Position numbers and translations under genes: made by a program. Below the pieces are notes generated by a model, which was not told where the DNA came from, did not search any database, and worked only from the letters and a program-made list of their open reading frames with translations. From Undaria pinnatifida (taxonomy: Eukaryota > Sar > Phaeophyceae > Laminariales > Alariaceae), in NCBI GenBank assembly GCA_012845835.1, contig JABAKD010000020.1, forward strand, positions 16,652,306-16,716,305: a stretch of 64,000 nucleotides of DNA. The letters run 5' to 3'. How positions within the stretch are numbered: the first letter of the stretch is position 1; each line of letters opens with the position of its first letter. Below are positions 48,401 to 60,014 of the stretch, piece after piece.

Positions 48401-51400
48401 TCTTGCCTCAACTCCACTCTGCTAAAAACTGTGGTACGTTTACAAATTTCTAGGCACACTTGTGTGGTGCACCTGGTCAACCTGGTACCGATAAGTTTAG
48501 AAACATTGACGGGAAGGCCAAGACCAAGAAGTTATGTGGTTGTAGAAGAAACGATAACTACGCAAAGGGTTGTTTGTTTGTTGCCTTCTTTGTCGACATT
48601 CGCGCTGATACCTCTCCACAGGAAAATCTTGTGCACATATTTCTGGGTGTTTTTTGCAACATTTTTTCAAATAGTTTTTGTGAAATACCTTTTTTGGTGG
48701 TTTGTTTTTTGTTTCTGTTTTTGTTTCGTTGCTATTTTGCACGGTTTTTATTTAATGCGTTGTTGACTTTTTTTGGAATGTTTCGTGTAAGGTTTTTCTC
48801 GTATGATGACCAATTTTTCGTCGCGCACCTTCCTCTGCGATCGATTGACCAATCGCCGCATGCAGTGGTGGTGTCCCCCGATGCGGGCGGAGTGTACCGC
48901 GCCAAGAAGTTCAGGGAGGGGCTAGCCTACCGCTACGGCCTTGACGCGGGGCTGGCAATGATCATCAAGCAGAGGGCCAAGGCTAACGAGGCAAGCGGCG
49001 TGGCGGGGGAGGGCGGGTGTGTTTGGGGGGGGGGCGCTGGTTGCTGCTGTTGCTGTTGTCGCTGTTGCTGTTGCTGTTGCTGTTGTTGCTTTTGTTTTTC
49101 CATATCGATCACCCGCAATAACAATGCTGCTATCGCATACCCTGCCGCCCACATTAGGTGGACCGCATGGACCTTGTCGGTAGTGTGGAGGATTCGGATG
49201 TGATCATCGTGGACGACATGATCGACACTGCCGGAACACTTTGCAAGGCCGCTAGCGTGCTCAAGGAGTTCGGAGGTAAGCACCGCTAGAGCGCGAACAG
49301 AGCGACAGTGTCGTCACGATGTTTTTCGCCATTTTTTTTCTTGTTCGCGCCATTTTTTGACAGGAATGGCAGTGGAACTGGAGCAACTCGTTTACCAAAA
49401 CGTTCCGAGGTAACATAGTACAGGTGTTGTTTGCGCGCGAGGACGGGGGTGGGGCTTGGGGCGGCCGGACGGCTGGGGATGCAGAGGGAGATAGGAAGAG
49501 GAGTTGGGGGGGGGGGGGATGTAGAGGGGTTACGAGGAGCTAGGGTGTAAGGGTGGGAGGGCGGGGAGGGGGGCTTTCAATGGCAGACGCTGTTTGGCGC
49601 ACCCTCCTCGTTGGTGAAAGGTGGAAGGGGTTTCTGGTGATTGTTGTGCAGTTCTGTATGTGTGTGTTTTCCGGAGAAGAGGTTTTCGCGCGCCGTTGAC
49701 CCCTTGTCGCGTTTTCTTTCATCCTTTTGCATTATTTGTTTTGTTTATATATACCGAACTCATGTGGCAGGCTCGTCATCAGGCACCTGTTGTGCTTTAC
49801 AGCCTTTTTTGGAAAATTGGGTTTTAAAGGTAGGCGTATAGCGGCAAGCCAGCCACGCCGACGTCTACGCCGAGCAGTGGCAGCTTTGTGTGTTTGATGG
49901 TCGTGTGTTCACGATGGGAAGACGAAGAAGCCTCCACGACCACGCCGCTGTGGCTTCGTATGGCTGTCTTGGATAGGATGGCCCCTTCGGCTAATCAACG
50001 CGGCCCAATAAATCGTGCTGTTCGTTAAGCGCCTCCTACTGCGTGTATTGACCCCTCTGGTCAGAAACCTACGGCCATGCACAAACTGAGTACCCCCTCC
50101 CCTCCCTCCCCCTGTTCCTTTCCTCCGTTTTGCCTCTCCGCCCCTTCCCCCCGCCCCGGTTCCTTCTCGCATATCGCTTGTCGCCCACGCTTAAAAATGT
50201 AAAGCCCGACGCGTGTTTGCGTTCGCTTCGCACGGGCTGTTCAACGGCCCGGCCAACACTCGACTCGCGGAGAGCGCGTTGTCCGAGGTAACTATCCGAC
50301 TCGATCATGTTTATTGAAATAGGTGCTTCTTGGATATTATTGGATACCTATGTGAAGACGGCAAATGCTATTGTGTGTAGTTAGTATAGGAGTATGCCGA
50401 CTTGACGGTATTTATTGAAATCGGTGGTGTAAGGTACCTTTCTGACAACGGCAAAAGTTATGTAGGACTATCCCGATTCCATGATGTTCACTGGAATAGA
50501 GAGTTTTTGGATTCCTTGGTGAAGAAGACGGTACGCTGTTGAAGACGGTACGCACATTTATAGGATGATGCCGACTTGATATATATTATTAAAAAAATAA
50601 AATACACTCTAGCTGTGAGATCGAAGATTTCGTCGAAACCCATATTTGCAAGCTTTGTGTGATACTCCGATCGCGCGTATTACTGGGTGTGTGTTGAAGT
50701 CAATGGTTTGTGGATACCGGTGTCTTTAGACGGTAATTATTTTATAACTAATTTTCAAGGACGTCAGCCGTGAGTTTGACGAATTTCAGGTCAATACTCA
50801 TCTTTGCAAGCTGCGTTGTTGGTACAGTACTCGTAATATACTATATAAGCGAGTTTTGATTGGGAGGTGTCTTATTTTTTGTCCACTATAATGGTAAGTA
50901 TTGGTATTTATACTTGAGGTGGGGAATTTTGAGCTAGGTAAAACATCACATCTATTTTATAAATTTATTACTGTAGTTTCCACTATACTGCTTTATCATA
51001 TGTATGGTAGGCGGTTTATTTTGTTTTTCTCCCCCCGGGGACTTTAATATCAGGAAGAGTACGAATACAGAATATTATAAGTTATCTATATGTTGCTCTT
51101 AATACAGCATTCAAGAATTAAAGTCATCTACTCCCACCCCCAAAAAGGATTAAAAACTCTATGGGACACGAACCCACCTTTTCAAATTGATACGCTGTCA
51201 CTCTAATATTTAAATACATGTATATGTTTTCAGGACATCAGGTGTGAGTTCGGCGAATTTTGAATCTGCTTGCTGATACTTGTACTATGCTATGTGGGTG
51301 AAATATTCTTGGGAGGGGTTCTTTTCTTTTATAAACAAATGTTCTTCTCCACTACATTGATTTGTGTTAGTATTTTTACTTTTGGTGGGGAATTTTGAAG

Positions 51401-52932
51401 TAATCTATCATGTCTGTTTTATAAATTTATTTCTGTAATTTCCACTATATTGCTCTACCATGTGTGTGGTGGATGGTATACGGATGGATGGTATGGTCAT
51501 GGTTGTTGGTACTTGTGGTTGAGTGCGTAAGTAAGATTTTCCTGCCTGGGGGTGGTTTTATATTATTATTATTATTTATTTTATTTTTCACTATAATGGC
51601 GGTTTATATCGGGAGTATGAAGACCGTAGTAGTGATCTGTTAAATATCAGGTAAAAGTTTCACCCTAAAAGTTATAAATAAAATAAAATAAAGCCAGATA
51701 AATAAAATTATTGAACAAAATTAATTATACTATCACCACAACATTTTTCATGTAAAAGCCCCACCCTAAAAGACGGAAATCGGTGAGCCACGAACCCACG
51801 GTTTTAAATTAATACGTTATCACCCTAACATAAAAAATTCCACCCTTGAAAAACAAAACAGGAGTCGGTGAGCATAAAGTAATACGCTGTCATCGTAATA
51901 TAAATGAAAAAATCCAATCGCCCTTCCCCCCCCCAAAAAAAACAACCGGAGTCAGTGAGCCTCGAATCCACGGCTCTAAATTGATACGTTGTCTCTAATG
52001 TGAAAAAAAAAAAAAAAAAACGGAGATCGGCGCGCGTCGAACCCAAGATTCTAGAGTAATACGCTGGCTAACTATTAATAACGCAATGACCACAGCTACC
52101 ATGGATGCGTATCTGTAAATTATGTTTTTATAAATGAGCTTTTGTTTACAACAGTAGCTGATCGTACTAAATATTAATCTTTATGTGGCACCATTTATAT
52201 TACTGAGTCATATCATGCAAAAGTTGCGAAGTTGTTCCCCCGCATGGGGAATAATTTTTACCACCTGATAATTACACTGGCTACTTGTACTAGGTTACTG
52301 ACGTCATATATATGAAGAATCGATGAATTGGAAGTACACCTCGTACTCATCATGGCAAATCGACGAGTTGTGTGAGCATGGATTGCAAGCTGACAAATTT
52401 TGAGCATGACTACTGAGCACCACGGGCAAGTTATGGTATACTCATGGTACTTCCCTTGTATAGGCAGTGTACAGCAGCCGTGTATATCCAGTCCGTCCCA
52501 TCCTTCCTGACTTGTTATGGTCGCTCCATTATGAGTGCTTGTATCCCGTCCATGACATGTCATCCTCGTTTTTCTTGGACCGCACTTCTTTTCAGTTATT
52601 TTCACTCGTATATTAAACTCCTTCATCACCAAATGTTCACCTGTATGTTTGCCGCAGATGAAGGAAGTCTTTCACTTTTTCAGCACGTGAACAGCTTATC
52701 AATGTACGGGACCACTTTTCATGATTTTGCTGGTATCCGTTCCATGCCCCCGAACCAACTACCTGTGGTATATACACATTTATGTATGCAGGTTGTTGTT
52801 TTGGACACAATCCCTCTCAGCGCCGACTGCGCGAACAACCCGAAGATCATCCAGCTGTCTGTGGCGCATCTTCTGGCTCAGGCGGTGTACAACATTCACC
52901 ACAAGAAGTCTATCTCCGCTCTTTTCAAGTGA
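45462..52932 (+). CDS. PRPS: Ribose-phosphate pyrophosphokinase (PRPP synthase), class I
   Basis: Transfers pyrophosphate from ATP to ribose 5-phosphate to make PRPP for purine, pyrimidine, NAD, His and Trp synthesis. Eight exons: 45462-45545, 46046-46171, 47001-47139, 48179-48316, 48866-48990, 49158-49275, 50205-50287, 52792-52932; phases agree throughout, giving 317 aa, the usual class I length. Motifs: [13 protein letters not shown] start, [32 protein letters not shown] (86-97, ATP/flexible region), [12 protein letters not shown] (124-135), VVVSPDAGG, the PRPP-binding loop [13 protein letters not shown] (219-231) and [11 protein letters not shown]. The first coding exon's splice acceptor lies 11 bp before the ATG, so a 5' UTR intron is likely. 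Intron 5 appears to start with GC (see findings). Introns hold poly-G, GTT repeats, a LINE tail, family B and C repeats and tRNA-like repeats. The sequence looks closer to bacterial and organellar forms than to animal PRPS1, but no clear transit peptide is visible. Confidence 0.93.
46440..46930. repeat. Poly-G, poly-C and GGT/GCT repeats in PRPP synthase intron 2
   Basis: A G run (about 46451-46468), a C run (about 46541-46563) and then (GGT)n / (GCT)n trinucleotides to about 46930. Gly-, Val- and Leu-rich frames across it are artefacts. Confidence 0.9.
47185..47580 (+). repeat. LINE 3' UTR-only copy in PRPP synthase intron 3
   Basis: Pyrimidine tract (CTTTTCTTTTC, 47187-47235), then the conserved block (GGCGCAAGTAGTGAGACG, GAGGCATGAATTGCGTCAGC), stem-loop CTCCAG AGTCA CTGGAG (47506-47523) and an (AAC)n tail at about 47563-47587. 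Same orientation and extent as 1620-2097 but with no RT upstream. Confidence 0.8.
47512..47845 (+). repeat. 169-bp tandem duplication including the LINE tail
   Basis: AGTCACTGGAGCCTGTCCTG starts at 47512 and 47681. The copied unit includes the last part of the LINE tail, its (AAC)n run and about 90 bp of flank (CACCCAGTCATGAGAGGCAC, GGGAGAGCGATGGGGGG). The duplication therefore followed the LINE insertion. Confidence 0.9.
50596..50800 (+). repeat. Family B (partial) and family C copies in PRPP synthase intron 7
   Basis: 50596-50705 matches family B (CTCTAGCTGTGAGATCGAAG, CATATTTGCAAGCTTTGTG, CCGATCGCGCG). 50748-50800 matches family C (TTTCAAGGACGTCAGCCGTG, ATTTCAGGTCAATACTCATC). The two families share CTCATCTTTGCAAGCTG, so they may be parts of one larger element. 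Confidence 0.6.
51155..52080 (-). repeat. tRNA-like short repeats, partly in tandem
   Basis: Four or five degenerate units with a reverse-strand T-arm-like motif: CACGAACCCACC (51170), CCACGAACCCACGG (51791), CTCGAATCCACGG (51961), GTCGAACCCAAGA (52033), and a decayed unit near 51866. The last four are spaced about 74-90 bp. Each T-arm is followed on the plus strand by TAATACGCTGTCACC-like sequence. The best reverse-strand unit gives stem GTGGG, loop TTCGAGG, stem CTCAC. None makes a full cloverleaf, so these are not functional tRNA genes. Confidence 0.5.
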
Positions 52933-55900
52933 AAAAACCAAAACACCAAAGGTTCGACGAACAAGAAAGGAAGGGTGAGGAAACCCCACAAGTTTTGTTT
53001 ATGAAGAGGACGGCCGATCCCCTTTCCTGCTGGGGGGGGGACGGTCGCCCCCCGTCCCTATTGGGGGGGACGGTAACCCCCCGTCCCCTATGAAGGAGAC
53101 GGTCATCACGGCCCGCCCGTCACTGTACGACCCGTCCCCGGACAAGGGTGGGTGGTGACGGCGACGACGTGCAGCAGTTACCTCGAGCGCGTGTATTTCC
53201 CAGTAGGGTGGGTGTCCACGAAATACAGACGAGGTCTCCGGCCGTGTGTGAGATAATAATAAGAGAGAGGTACGCCGCACCAGAGGGGGCTTGGAAATTG
53301 TTTTGGGGAGTTAGGGGGCTTAGCGATGAGGGGGTGTTTTTCACATGTCCCCGGTGGGCGTAACGCCGTATGTTTTGTTCGTCGCCGGTTTCGGCGGCAC
53401 TGGGCTGGATGGGCGGGAGGGAGGAGGGTGAAAGGGTGGGTGGGTGGGTTGGATTCGAGGCTGGGGGTTTAAGTCTACGTTTTGTATGTGAGGCGGTAAG
53501 GCGTGTCGTTTGGGGAGGTTTTTGCAGCACGAGAAATATTCGAGCACAAAGAGAGAACGTGCAAACGTCCAAAAATGAAGAACAAAAGCTCCATGATGAA
53601 AACCGATTTCACAAAGTTTGGTGTCCGGTTGCATCATATGTATGCTGTAGGTCAAGGGGGGGGTGAGCGCGTGCGGAAACAGAGGTGTTGAGGAAGGGGG
53701 CAAAGGAATGCGGGTGTGGGGGAGTCGTGTTTTCCCCTCGTTTAATGTCGGTTGGTTAGTTGTGTCGTGATTTTCGTGTTTTAGCATCAAAGAGGTTTGC
53801 ACCGTGAACATGTTGTGGCGTGGACGAGTAGAAGAGGGGGAATTTATATCCAGCTTATGATAACCCCCTTTCCACCCCCGGTGTCGATGGGCCTCTTGGG
53901 TGTTCGTCGAAGAAAGAGCGCTTCGCGCGAGACTCGCAAAACCAATCCCCATCTCTTTTTTGGATTGGTGGTAGTTGGATGATAGACGAAAGCGAGGCTA
54001 AAATGTGGTGGTTTCGGGCAGCGCCCCCGCTGCATGCGGGGACGGAGGTGGAGCTGGGGTAGGAGGGCGCGGGGGGGGGGGGGGGGGGGGGAGAATGAGC
54101 GGTTGGCATGCTTGGTCGCGCTCTCTCTTTAGTGTGGTGGTGCCATTGGCTGTGGCTCGCGGAGGGGGAGAAAATACGAGGGTTGGGGCTGACAGCTAAT
54201 TACGCTCTCACGGCATTTTGTTTTATCGTGCCCTAGGTCTCCCCGTACTTTTGGCTCCAGGAAAAACGACGTCATCAGCAAGTACTACTGATAATTGGGA
54301 TGGGTATCGAGAACCGAGTTCGATACGATACCGAGACATGAACATGCTGCAATGGAGGTAGTGCTTTTTGGCCCTTTCTTTTCTAAATGGCGGGGCTCCT
54401 TAACCCACGATCGTAGGAATGCCAATCTTGTTTTTCAACATAAAAATTTTGTATTCATATATAGACCATGGATTTGGCCATCGGATTGTTCTTTCAGTTT
54501 AGTTAACAGCATATTTTTGTGTATATCAGGTATAGAGCTCAAGTGAGAAGCCCCATAGACAAAATGGTTCGAGCACCTTTACCCTAGCATGATGTGTCAA
54601 AAATCAACTCGAGATACTATTTACGGGGGACCCTAGTAAATAGGACCTACGGTGGACACAAAAACCTATATGTTCATCTATTTTTACTAACAATATTGGG
54701 TCCTATTTACTATCGTCCTCTGTAATACTTGCCAGCTGACCTAATACGTCGAAATTTCTCGTTGGTATTGTGAAAAACACGGGGATGCGAGGGGATGGAG
54801 GGGAAATGCGGTCGACACAATATATTGGAAGTGTCGGTAAGCTTCTCAACAAATGCTAACTACCCCACAAGAACAAGAACAACCTGTCGTCTTCTACCTG
54901 CGTATTCACTCACCAGGCCTCCAACGTAGACTTGCTTCAACATAATTGGTAATAGCCCACAAGATGGGGCCAATGTAAAGTGTTGTTGTAAATGAAATTC
55001 CCTTAGAGGACATATCCCAAAAAATGTATCATCCAAATCAATATTCCGGAAGGCGTTCGCTCTTCCCATCGTCCTCACTTGGGGGGGAACCTCGACTTTT
55101 CTATTATCTGGATTCTCGATCATGCCCCCCTTGCATCGCAAACATCCACTCCAGCGTTAATCCTTCATCACGTTACTGACCCTCACGAAGTTTCAGCTCC
55201 TTTGGCGCCGCCTGTTTTTATAGTGTACACCGGCGTCAGTAGCACATCTCGCTCTCTCTCGCGGAGCCCCGCAAATAGCGTCACCCTCACGAAGTTACCG
55301 CGGGCATTAGCTTGGGCGCCAGGCTGTTTGACTGACGCCGTGTGTGTAATTTACGTATTTGTCAACATTTGTTTTGTGTGTTTTATGCAGTTCGTGCAAG
55401 GTGCTGGTGGCGTTCGCTCATGGTGTTCCTCGCCGCTTCACTTCCCCTTCGGAGCAACAGCGCGTGAATGGCGACTAGACCTATTACTGCAGCCCCTTTG
55501 TGGCTTCAGTGGCGAATCATGCAGAAAGCAAAGGACGACTACCACCGTATCGGCCGCACGAAGCGGCCCGAGATGCTGGGGTAGGGTGTATCCAAACCAA
55601 TGCGAGGAGTTATAACACACGCGCACAGCATGGAGACACTTTTATACTGCTGCACGCTCTTCTTCCAAGTCGCTTTGACAGCATGGCATTCGTCGTTTCG
55701 TTGTTCGCTACACAAATAAAGTCAAACGGGTTAATGTGGCAATCTCTAGGGAGGGTCTCTTCAACGCGGCGACCGAACCCCCGATATCCGTAGTCTTCAT
55801 GCATCCGCTTGTGATTCCGCTTCTCGTTGTTTGCAGCGGCGGATGGCCATATCCAGTTGAATATATGCGCCAGCTGCGCCGCTGTGAGAGAGCGACATCC

Positions 55901-56076
55901 GCTGCGTTCGTCCACAGCACAGGACATCTCGCAGAGCCAAGAAGATTCCTCGCCCTGGGATCAGCACCCCCAACAATTCGCGCAGGCCGAGAATCCACCC
56001 CCTGCGTCAATTTCTTGGGTATGCAAGAGAGCCTCCTCTCCGTCCCGGCTAAGGATGAGAGGGTTTATGGTCTAAA
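52933..56076. other. Intergenic, no confident gene
   Basis: G/C-rich palindromic words (GGGGGACGGT / ACCCCCCGTCCC) lie near 53030-53160, just after the PRPP synthase gene. A possible reverse-strand exon at about 55125-54914 encodes NIDLDDTFFGICPLREFHL then QVYVGGL before a GTGAGT donor; it is unrecognised. A small foldback is at 54615-54730. Frames at 55079-56104 show no known domain. Confidence 0.35.
54615..54730. repeat. Small foldback, MITE-like
   Basis: Imperfect inverted repeat with about 32-bp arms: ACTATTTACGGGGGACCC then TAGTAAATAGGACC on the left, GGGTCCTATTTACTATCGTC then CTCTGTAATACT on the right, with a loop of about 45 bp. Confidence 0.55.
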
Positions 56077-56272
56077 GACTACGGCCATACACGGAAATGA
56101 GTAACCCCCCCCCCCCCCTACGAGCCCCCCAATACCTCACGGCGCTTCGCGCTTGGTGCAAGCAAGGTCTGCCTGGTTGGTGAAAACCCGACGTGCTCCG
56201 TCCCGGCACACTGTAGTAGGGACGCGAGGGTCTATGGTCATACGACTACGGCCATACACAAACTGAATCCCC
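56077..56272 (+). repeat. 5S rRNA-like sequences
   Basis: GACTACGGCCATACACGG (about 56080) resembles the 5' end of eukaryotic 5S rRNA. After an inserted C run, AAGCAAGGTCTGCCTGGTTG (56159-56178) resembles the 5S internal control region, and CACACTGTAGTAGG the 3' end. A second 5' end (GACTACGGCCATACACAAAC, about 56245) follows directly. Similar 5' fragments, each followed by C-rich DNA, lie near 50072-50100 and, more diverged, 11328-11352. Degenerate, so a 5S-derived repeat rather than a gene. Confidence 0.4.
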
Positions 56273-56308
56273 CCCTCCGAGTTTTTGCCAAAAAAACAGC
56301 AGTAGAGT

Positions 56309-56816
56309 TGTTGGTGATAGCGGCAGTGTGTATCGGCCGAGCTGTTGTAGATCATCTGATTGGATAGTTTGAATATTGAATTTGTAGTAAGTTGATGCTG
56401 GATATTCTGGGAATATTCTTTGTGGTACTCCGGTATGTTGTACACAAGTACGAGCTATACAATGGACCGTAGGTGTGTGTGTGTCGGTACATTGGTATGT
56501 GATACATTGGACACTTATCCAGCAGGAAGGTTCAGGCATTGTTGCTGTAGGTCTGACTATCAGGCTATTGTCATGTTAGGGGTATTGTTTGTAGTACAGG
56601 CAACAACCCGAGGGTTTTGTGGCACGTCTGAAAGTACATTAGGCCGTGTTCTGTGTTATGCGTGATCGGATAGTTGCATAGTGTGATCCTGAGGGTGAGG
56701 TTGTGCGCGCCCACGAGCGCCCCCACCCTGCTCACTCCACCTTGCCTACCTGTCTCAGAAGGGCAATTGCTCAATAATACAACACCTTTTCCCCAGAAGC
56801 CACGAGTTTACCAACA
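56309..56816 (+). repeat. Copia 5' LTR
   Basis: 508 bp, TGTTGGTGATAGCGG to TTTACCAACA. Pairs with 62215-62718. A primer-binding site complementary to a familiar tRNA 3' end was not recognised just downstream (CGCTATAGCGTC). Confidence 0.95.
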
Positions 56817-56907
56817 CGCTATAGCGTCAAAGGTGTCTACTGCTCCGTCGTCCCCTTGGACTACACTAGACTGCTGTACGAGAGAGGACTGATCAACCTG
56901 TCTCATC

Positions 56908-57914
56908 ATGGCTGAACCGGGGACACCTGCGGGTGGCCGAGTTCAGAGTAATCCGCAGGATGTTGGTGAGAGGATGGTTTCCCTAGAGACGCAGTTGTCC
57001 CAACTTACGACTTTAGTCACGTCGCTTGTTGATCAACAGAAGGAGCAAGTGGAGTCCTCTGTGTCTGCTGTCGCGCCGGGAGGCGGCGGAACAGAGTATG
57101 CTGGTGGTACGCATTCTACCGATGATGCTACTGGCAGGACCGCGGGAGGTACGGGCGGCGATGCCCAAGGCCTTGGCGTGTCCAGCATGGGGGTTGGGAG
57201 TAGTAGCCTTGCTGGCTAAGGCTTGAACCCTAATGTATTCGTTGTTAATTGTTCCTCTGCTGGTGCTGCAAGCTTTGGTTCGATTGGGATTGGAAGTGGG
57301 GCTGTAGGTAGCCAGTCTTTCGTTCCCGGGACTGTAGGTAGGGCTCTCGGAAGCCAGTCCTCTGTTCCTCCCAAACCTACTCCGTCGAGCAGGTGGTGGG
57401 AAAGTGTCGCCAGTGGAAACAATCTGATTCCTGGGGCCGGCATACTGATACAGGAGAGAAGTTGGGTGGGGGTCCTTTCAAAGTTCCCAAGGCTCCTGTT
57501 TTCGATGGGACAGACGTGCCTTACCCCTCATGGTCGCAGAATTTTCTGCTAAGTGCCCGGCACAACAATCTGTATGAGGCGTTTGTTTCCGAGACTGAGA
57601 TTCCGATTGCTGACATTGGTTTCGACTTGACCCCCTGGGTAGAGAAAGGATTCAGTGTGAGTGTGCTGCGTCAGGCTGAGATGGCATGGTGGTTTCTGTT
57701 CGACTGCTTGAAGAAGGATAGTTTGAAAACTACGGTTCGCCACGCTGGTTCTTCCGGCAAGGGTTTTCGAGTGCTGAAAGATCATTTTCTGCCGTTGAGC
57801 CAGAGTCAGATTCGTGTGCGGAGGAGAAACTCAAATCACTGCGCATGCGTTCGAATGACAATCCCTCGATCTTCTTTGCATCTGTGAGAGAGACGCTTGG
57901 TGTGCTTCAAATAA
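56908..57914 (+). pseudogene. Copia gag, disrupted
   Basis: Starts at ATG 56908 (MAEPGTPAGGRVQSNPQDVG) with a coiled-coil-prone segment (LETQLSQLTTLVTSLV). It hits an in-frame TAA at 57217-57219, then shifts frame near 57450 into the Copia-type block VFDGTDVPYPSWSQNFLL. It shifts again near 57815 (RSNDNPSIFFASV) and once more near 57920 into the long frame that follows. So at least one stop and three frameshifts lie within gag. Confidence 0.75.
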
Positions 57915-60014
57915 GTGCTGGAAGTCGAGAAAGATGACCGAGAGGTGTGCAACCTGATGCTCGAGGGGCTGTCGCATGAATATAAGACTTTGCGTGAAAC
58001 TCTGATGGTGTTCTGCCCGAATGACCCGTCGTTCATAGAGAAAAAAGTGCGTGAACGGTACCTCGACTTGCAGACTCAAGGTGGTCCGAAGAAACACAGT
58101 GTTGCTCTGATGTCTAGGCCTGAGAAGAAGAGTGCGAAGGAGCAGAACTACAAGTCAAGGTCTAACTCCGAGTCTGATTCATCTAAGAAAACGGCGTTTC
58201 AAGGGAAGCGTTTCAAGTGTGGGGAGGTCGGTCACGTGAAGAAGGACTGTCTGGCTCGTGTGATCGCTCATTCCTCCCAGACCGGATCATCCAAGGATGC
58301 CAAGAATGAAAACGGTGAGATATCTGAGTTGTTAGTGCTTCTGTCCCAAACTGACTCGGACCTGAGGGATACCTGGAATGATACCATGGTGTTTCTGTCC
58401 CAAAATCTCTCAAACGATTGGAGTGATGACACGTATCTTGCATCGTGGTATGACTCTGTACTGGTAAATTGGGTGAATTCTTATGGTGCTGATATTCCAA
58501 CGCTGTATAGTGAAGTGGCGGACAGGATAAGGAACTATGTCGGTAGTGATCGTGTTATTCGTGATTCTATTCGTGAATATGCCACTCTCACCAAGAAGAG
58601 GTGTTTCGAAGATTGGTATGCAGACACAGGTACCGCTTTCCACATGACAGATTCTCTCTCGTGTATGAAGGATGTGAAGCCTTGCCACAAGAATGTAAAG
58701 GGAATTGGTGGCGTGACTTGTGAGGTAGCTCTTTCAGGAACTCTGGAATTGGTGTTCGTGTCTGATGACAACGAGTTTTTGGTAGAGTTGAAGAATGTGC
58801 TGTACTGTCCCAAATTGGGGTACAACCTTTTTTCCCCCAGCGCAGAATTTGATGGCGAGTCATGGAATGGTCTTGGTGGTCCTCGTGGTGTGATGACTGC
58901 TTTCCACGGACATGTGACTTTTGAGAATTTCGATGGCATGCTTGTTGCGACTGCGTATCGTGTGGGTGATGACTCTATTGGATCCGTGTTGGCTGCCCTT
59001 ACTCCTTCAAACCCCAAGCACGAAACGAGTATGGATGTGAATGACTTTCGTAACATTTATGCTCACTCACATGAAGGATTGCTTCGTACTACTGCAAAGC
59101 GACTGGGTATCAAGTTGACTGGTAGCCTAGATGCTTGTACGGGATGTTCGATGTCGAAGGCAATTAGAAAAGGGATTGCTCGTGAAACTAAATGTAGATC
59201 AGATAAAAAGTTGGGGAGAGTTTATGTTGACCTGGGAGGGAAGAAGGCCGTTGTGTCCATAGGGGGAAAGTATTACCCCATGATTGTGAAGGATGATTTC
59301 ACAAGGCGTGCATGGATCTATTTCCTGAGAAGTAAATCAGACGCTGCGAGTGCTTTCCGGAGTTTTCTTGCTAGTGTGCGTGCTGATGGAATCCCATCAT
59401 TGGTTGAGATTGTTAGATCTGACAATGGAGGGGAGTTTTTCGGTGGAGAATTTGCATCTGTGTGCAATGAGCTCTTGATTAAGCAAGAGTTCACCCCAGC
59501 TTACAGTCCTCAATACAACGGTGTTGCAGAGCGTGGCTTGGGATTGATAGAGGAGGCTGCAATGGCGGCTCGTGTTCAGGCGAAAGTTCTTTTTGGGCAT
59601 GTACAGTTACCTAAGACTGACAGACTCTGGGCTGAGGCAATGCACTGGGCTTGCGAGGCACTTAATCACACGGCTTGCTCTGCTAACCCCGATTCCAAGT
59701 CGCCGTATGAAATGTGGTATGGGGAAGCTCGTCCTGCTAAACCTTATCAATTTTTGAAACCGGCGTACTGCAAGTGGCAGCGACCGTCGAAGCTGTTTCC
59801 GAAGGGTGAGAGTTGCTTTTATGTCGGTCCTTCGAGAGACCACCCGCGTGATTGTCGTAGAGTACTTACGAGGGCTGGGACTATTCAGGAAACGAGAGAT
59901 GTAACGTGGGAGGCGTTGCCGTCACAACTCCCTCCACCGCAACCTCCGTTGCCGATAGAGATCGCGGAGGAGGGAGGGGAGGAAAGTGACAACGATGTAG
60001 AAGCCGAGGTATGA
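57915..60014 (+). pseudogene. Copia gag C-terminus, protease and integrase
   Basis: A 699-codon open frame. It begins inside gag (EVCNLMLEGLSHEYKTL), followed by a zinc knuckle reading FKCGEVGHVKKDC in which the expected first Cys is Arg (CGT, one transition from TGT). An aspartic protease site follows (YADTGTAFHM, D237). The integrase has an HHCC-type zinc region (AHSHEGLL ... CTGC) and catalytic D439 (VDLGG), D503 (RSDNGGEF) and E539 (GVAERGLGL), spacing D-35-E between the last two. It ends at an in-frame TGA (60012-60014); the next frame is the same, so one stop separates integrase from the RT region. Confidence 0.9.

Noticed and set aside
49368..49411. Candidate PRPP synthase exon (GAATGGCAGTGG...)
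   Set aside because: Splice-like borders, but it lacks family motifs. The exon at 50205-50287 carries [11 protein letters not shown] and fits the phase directly.
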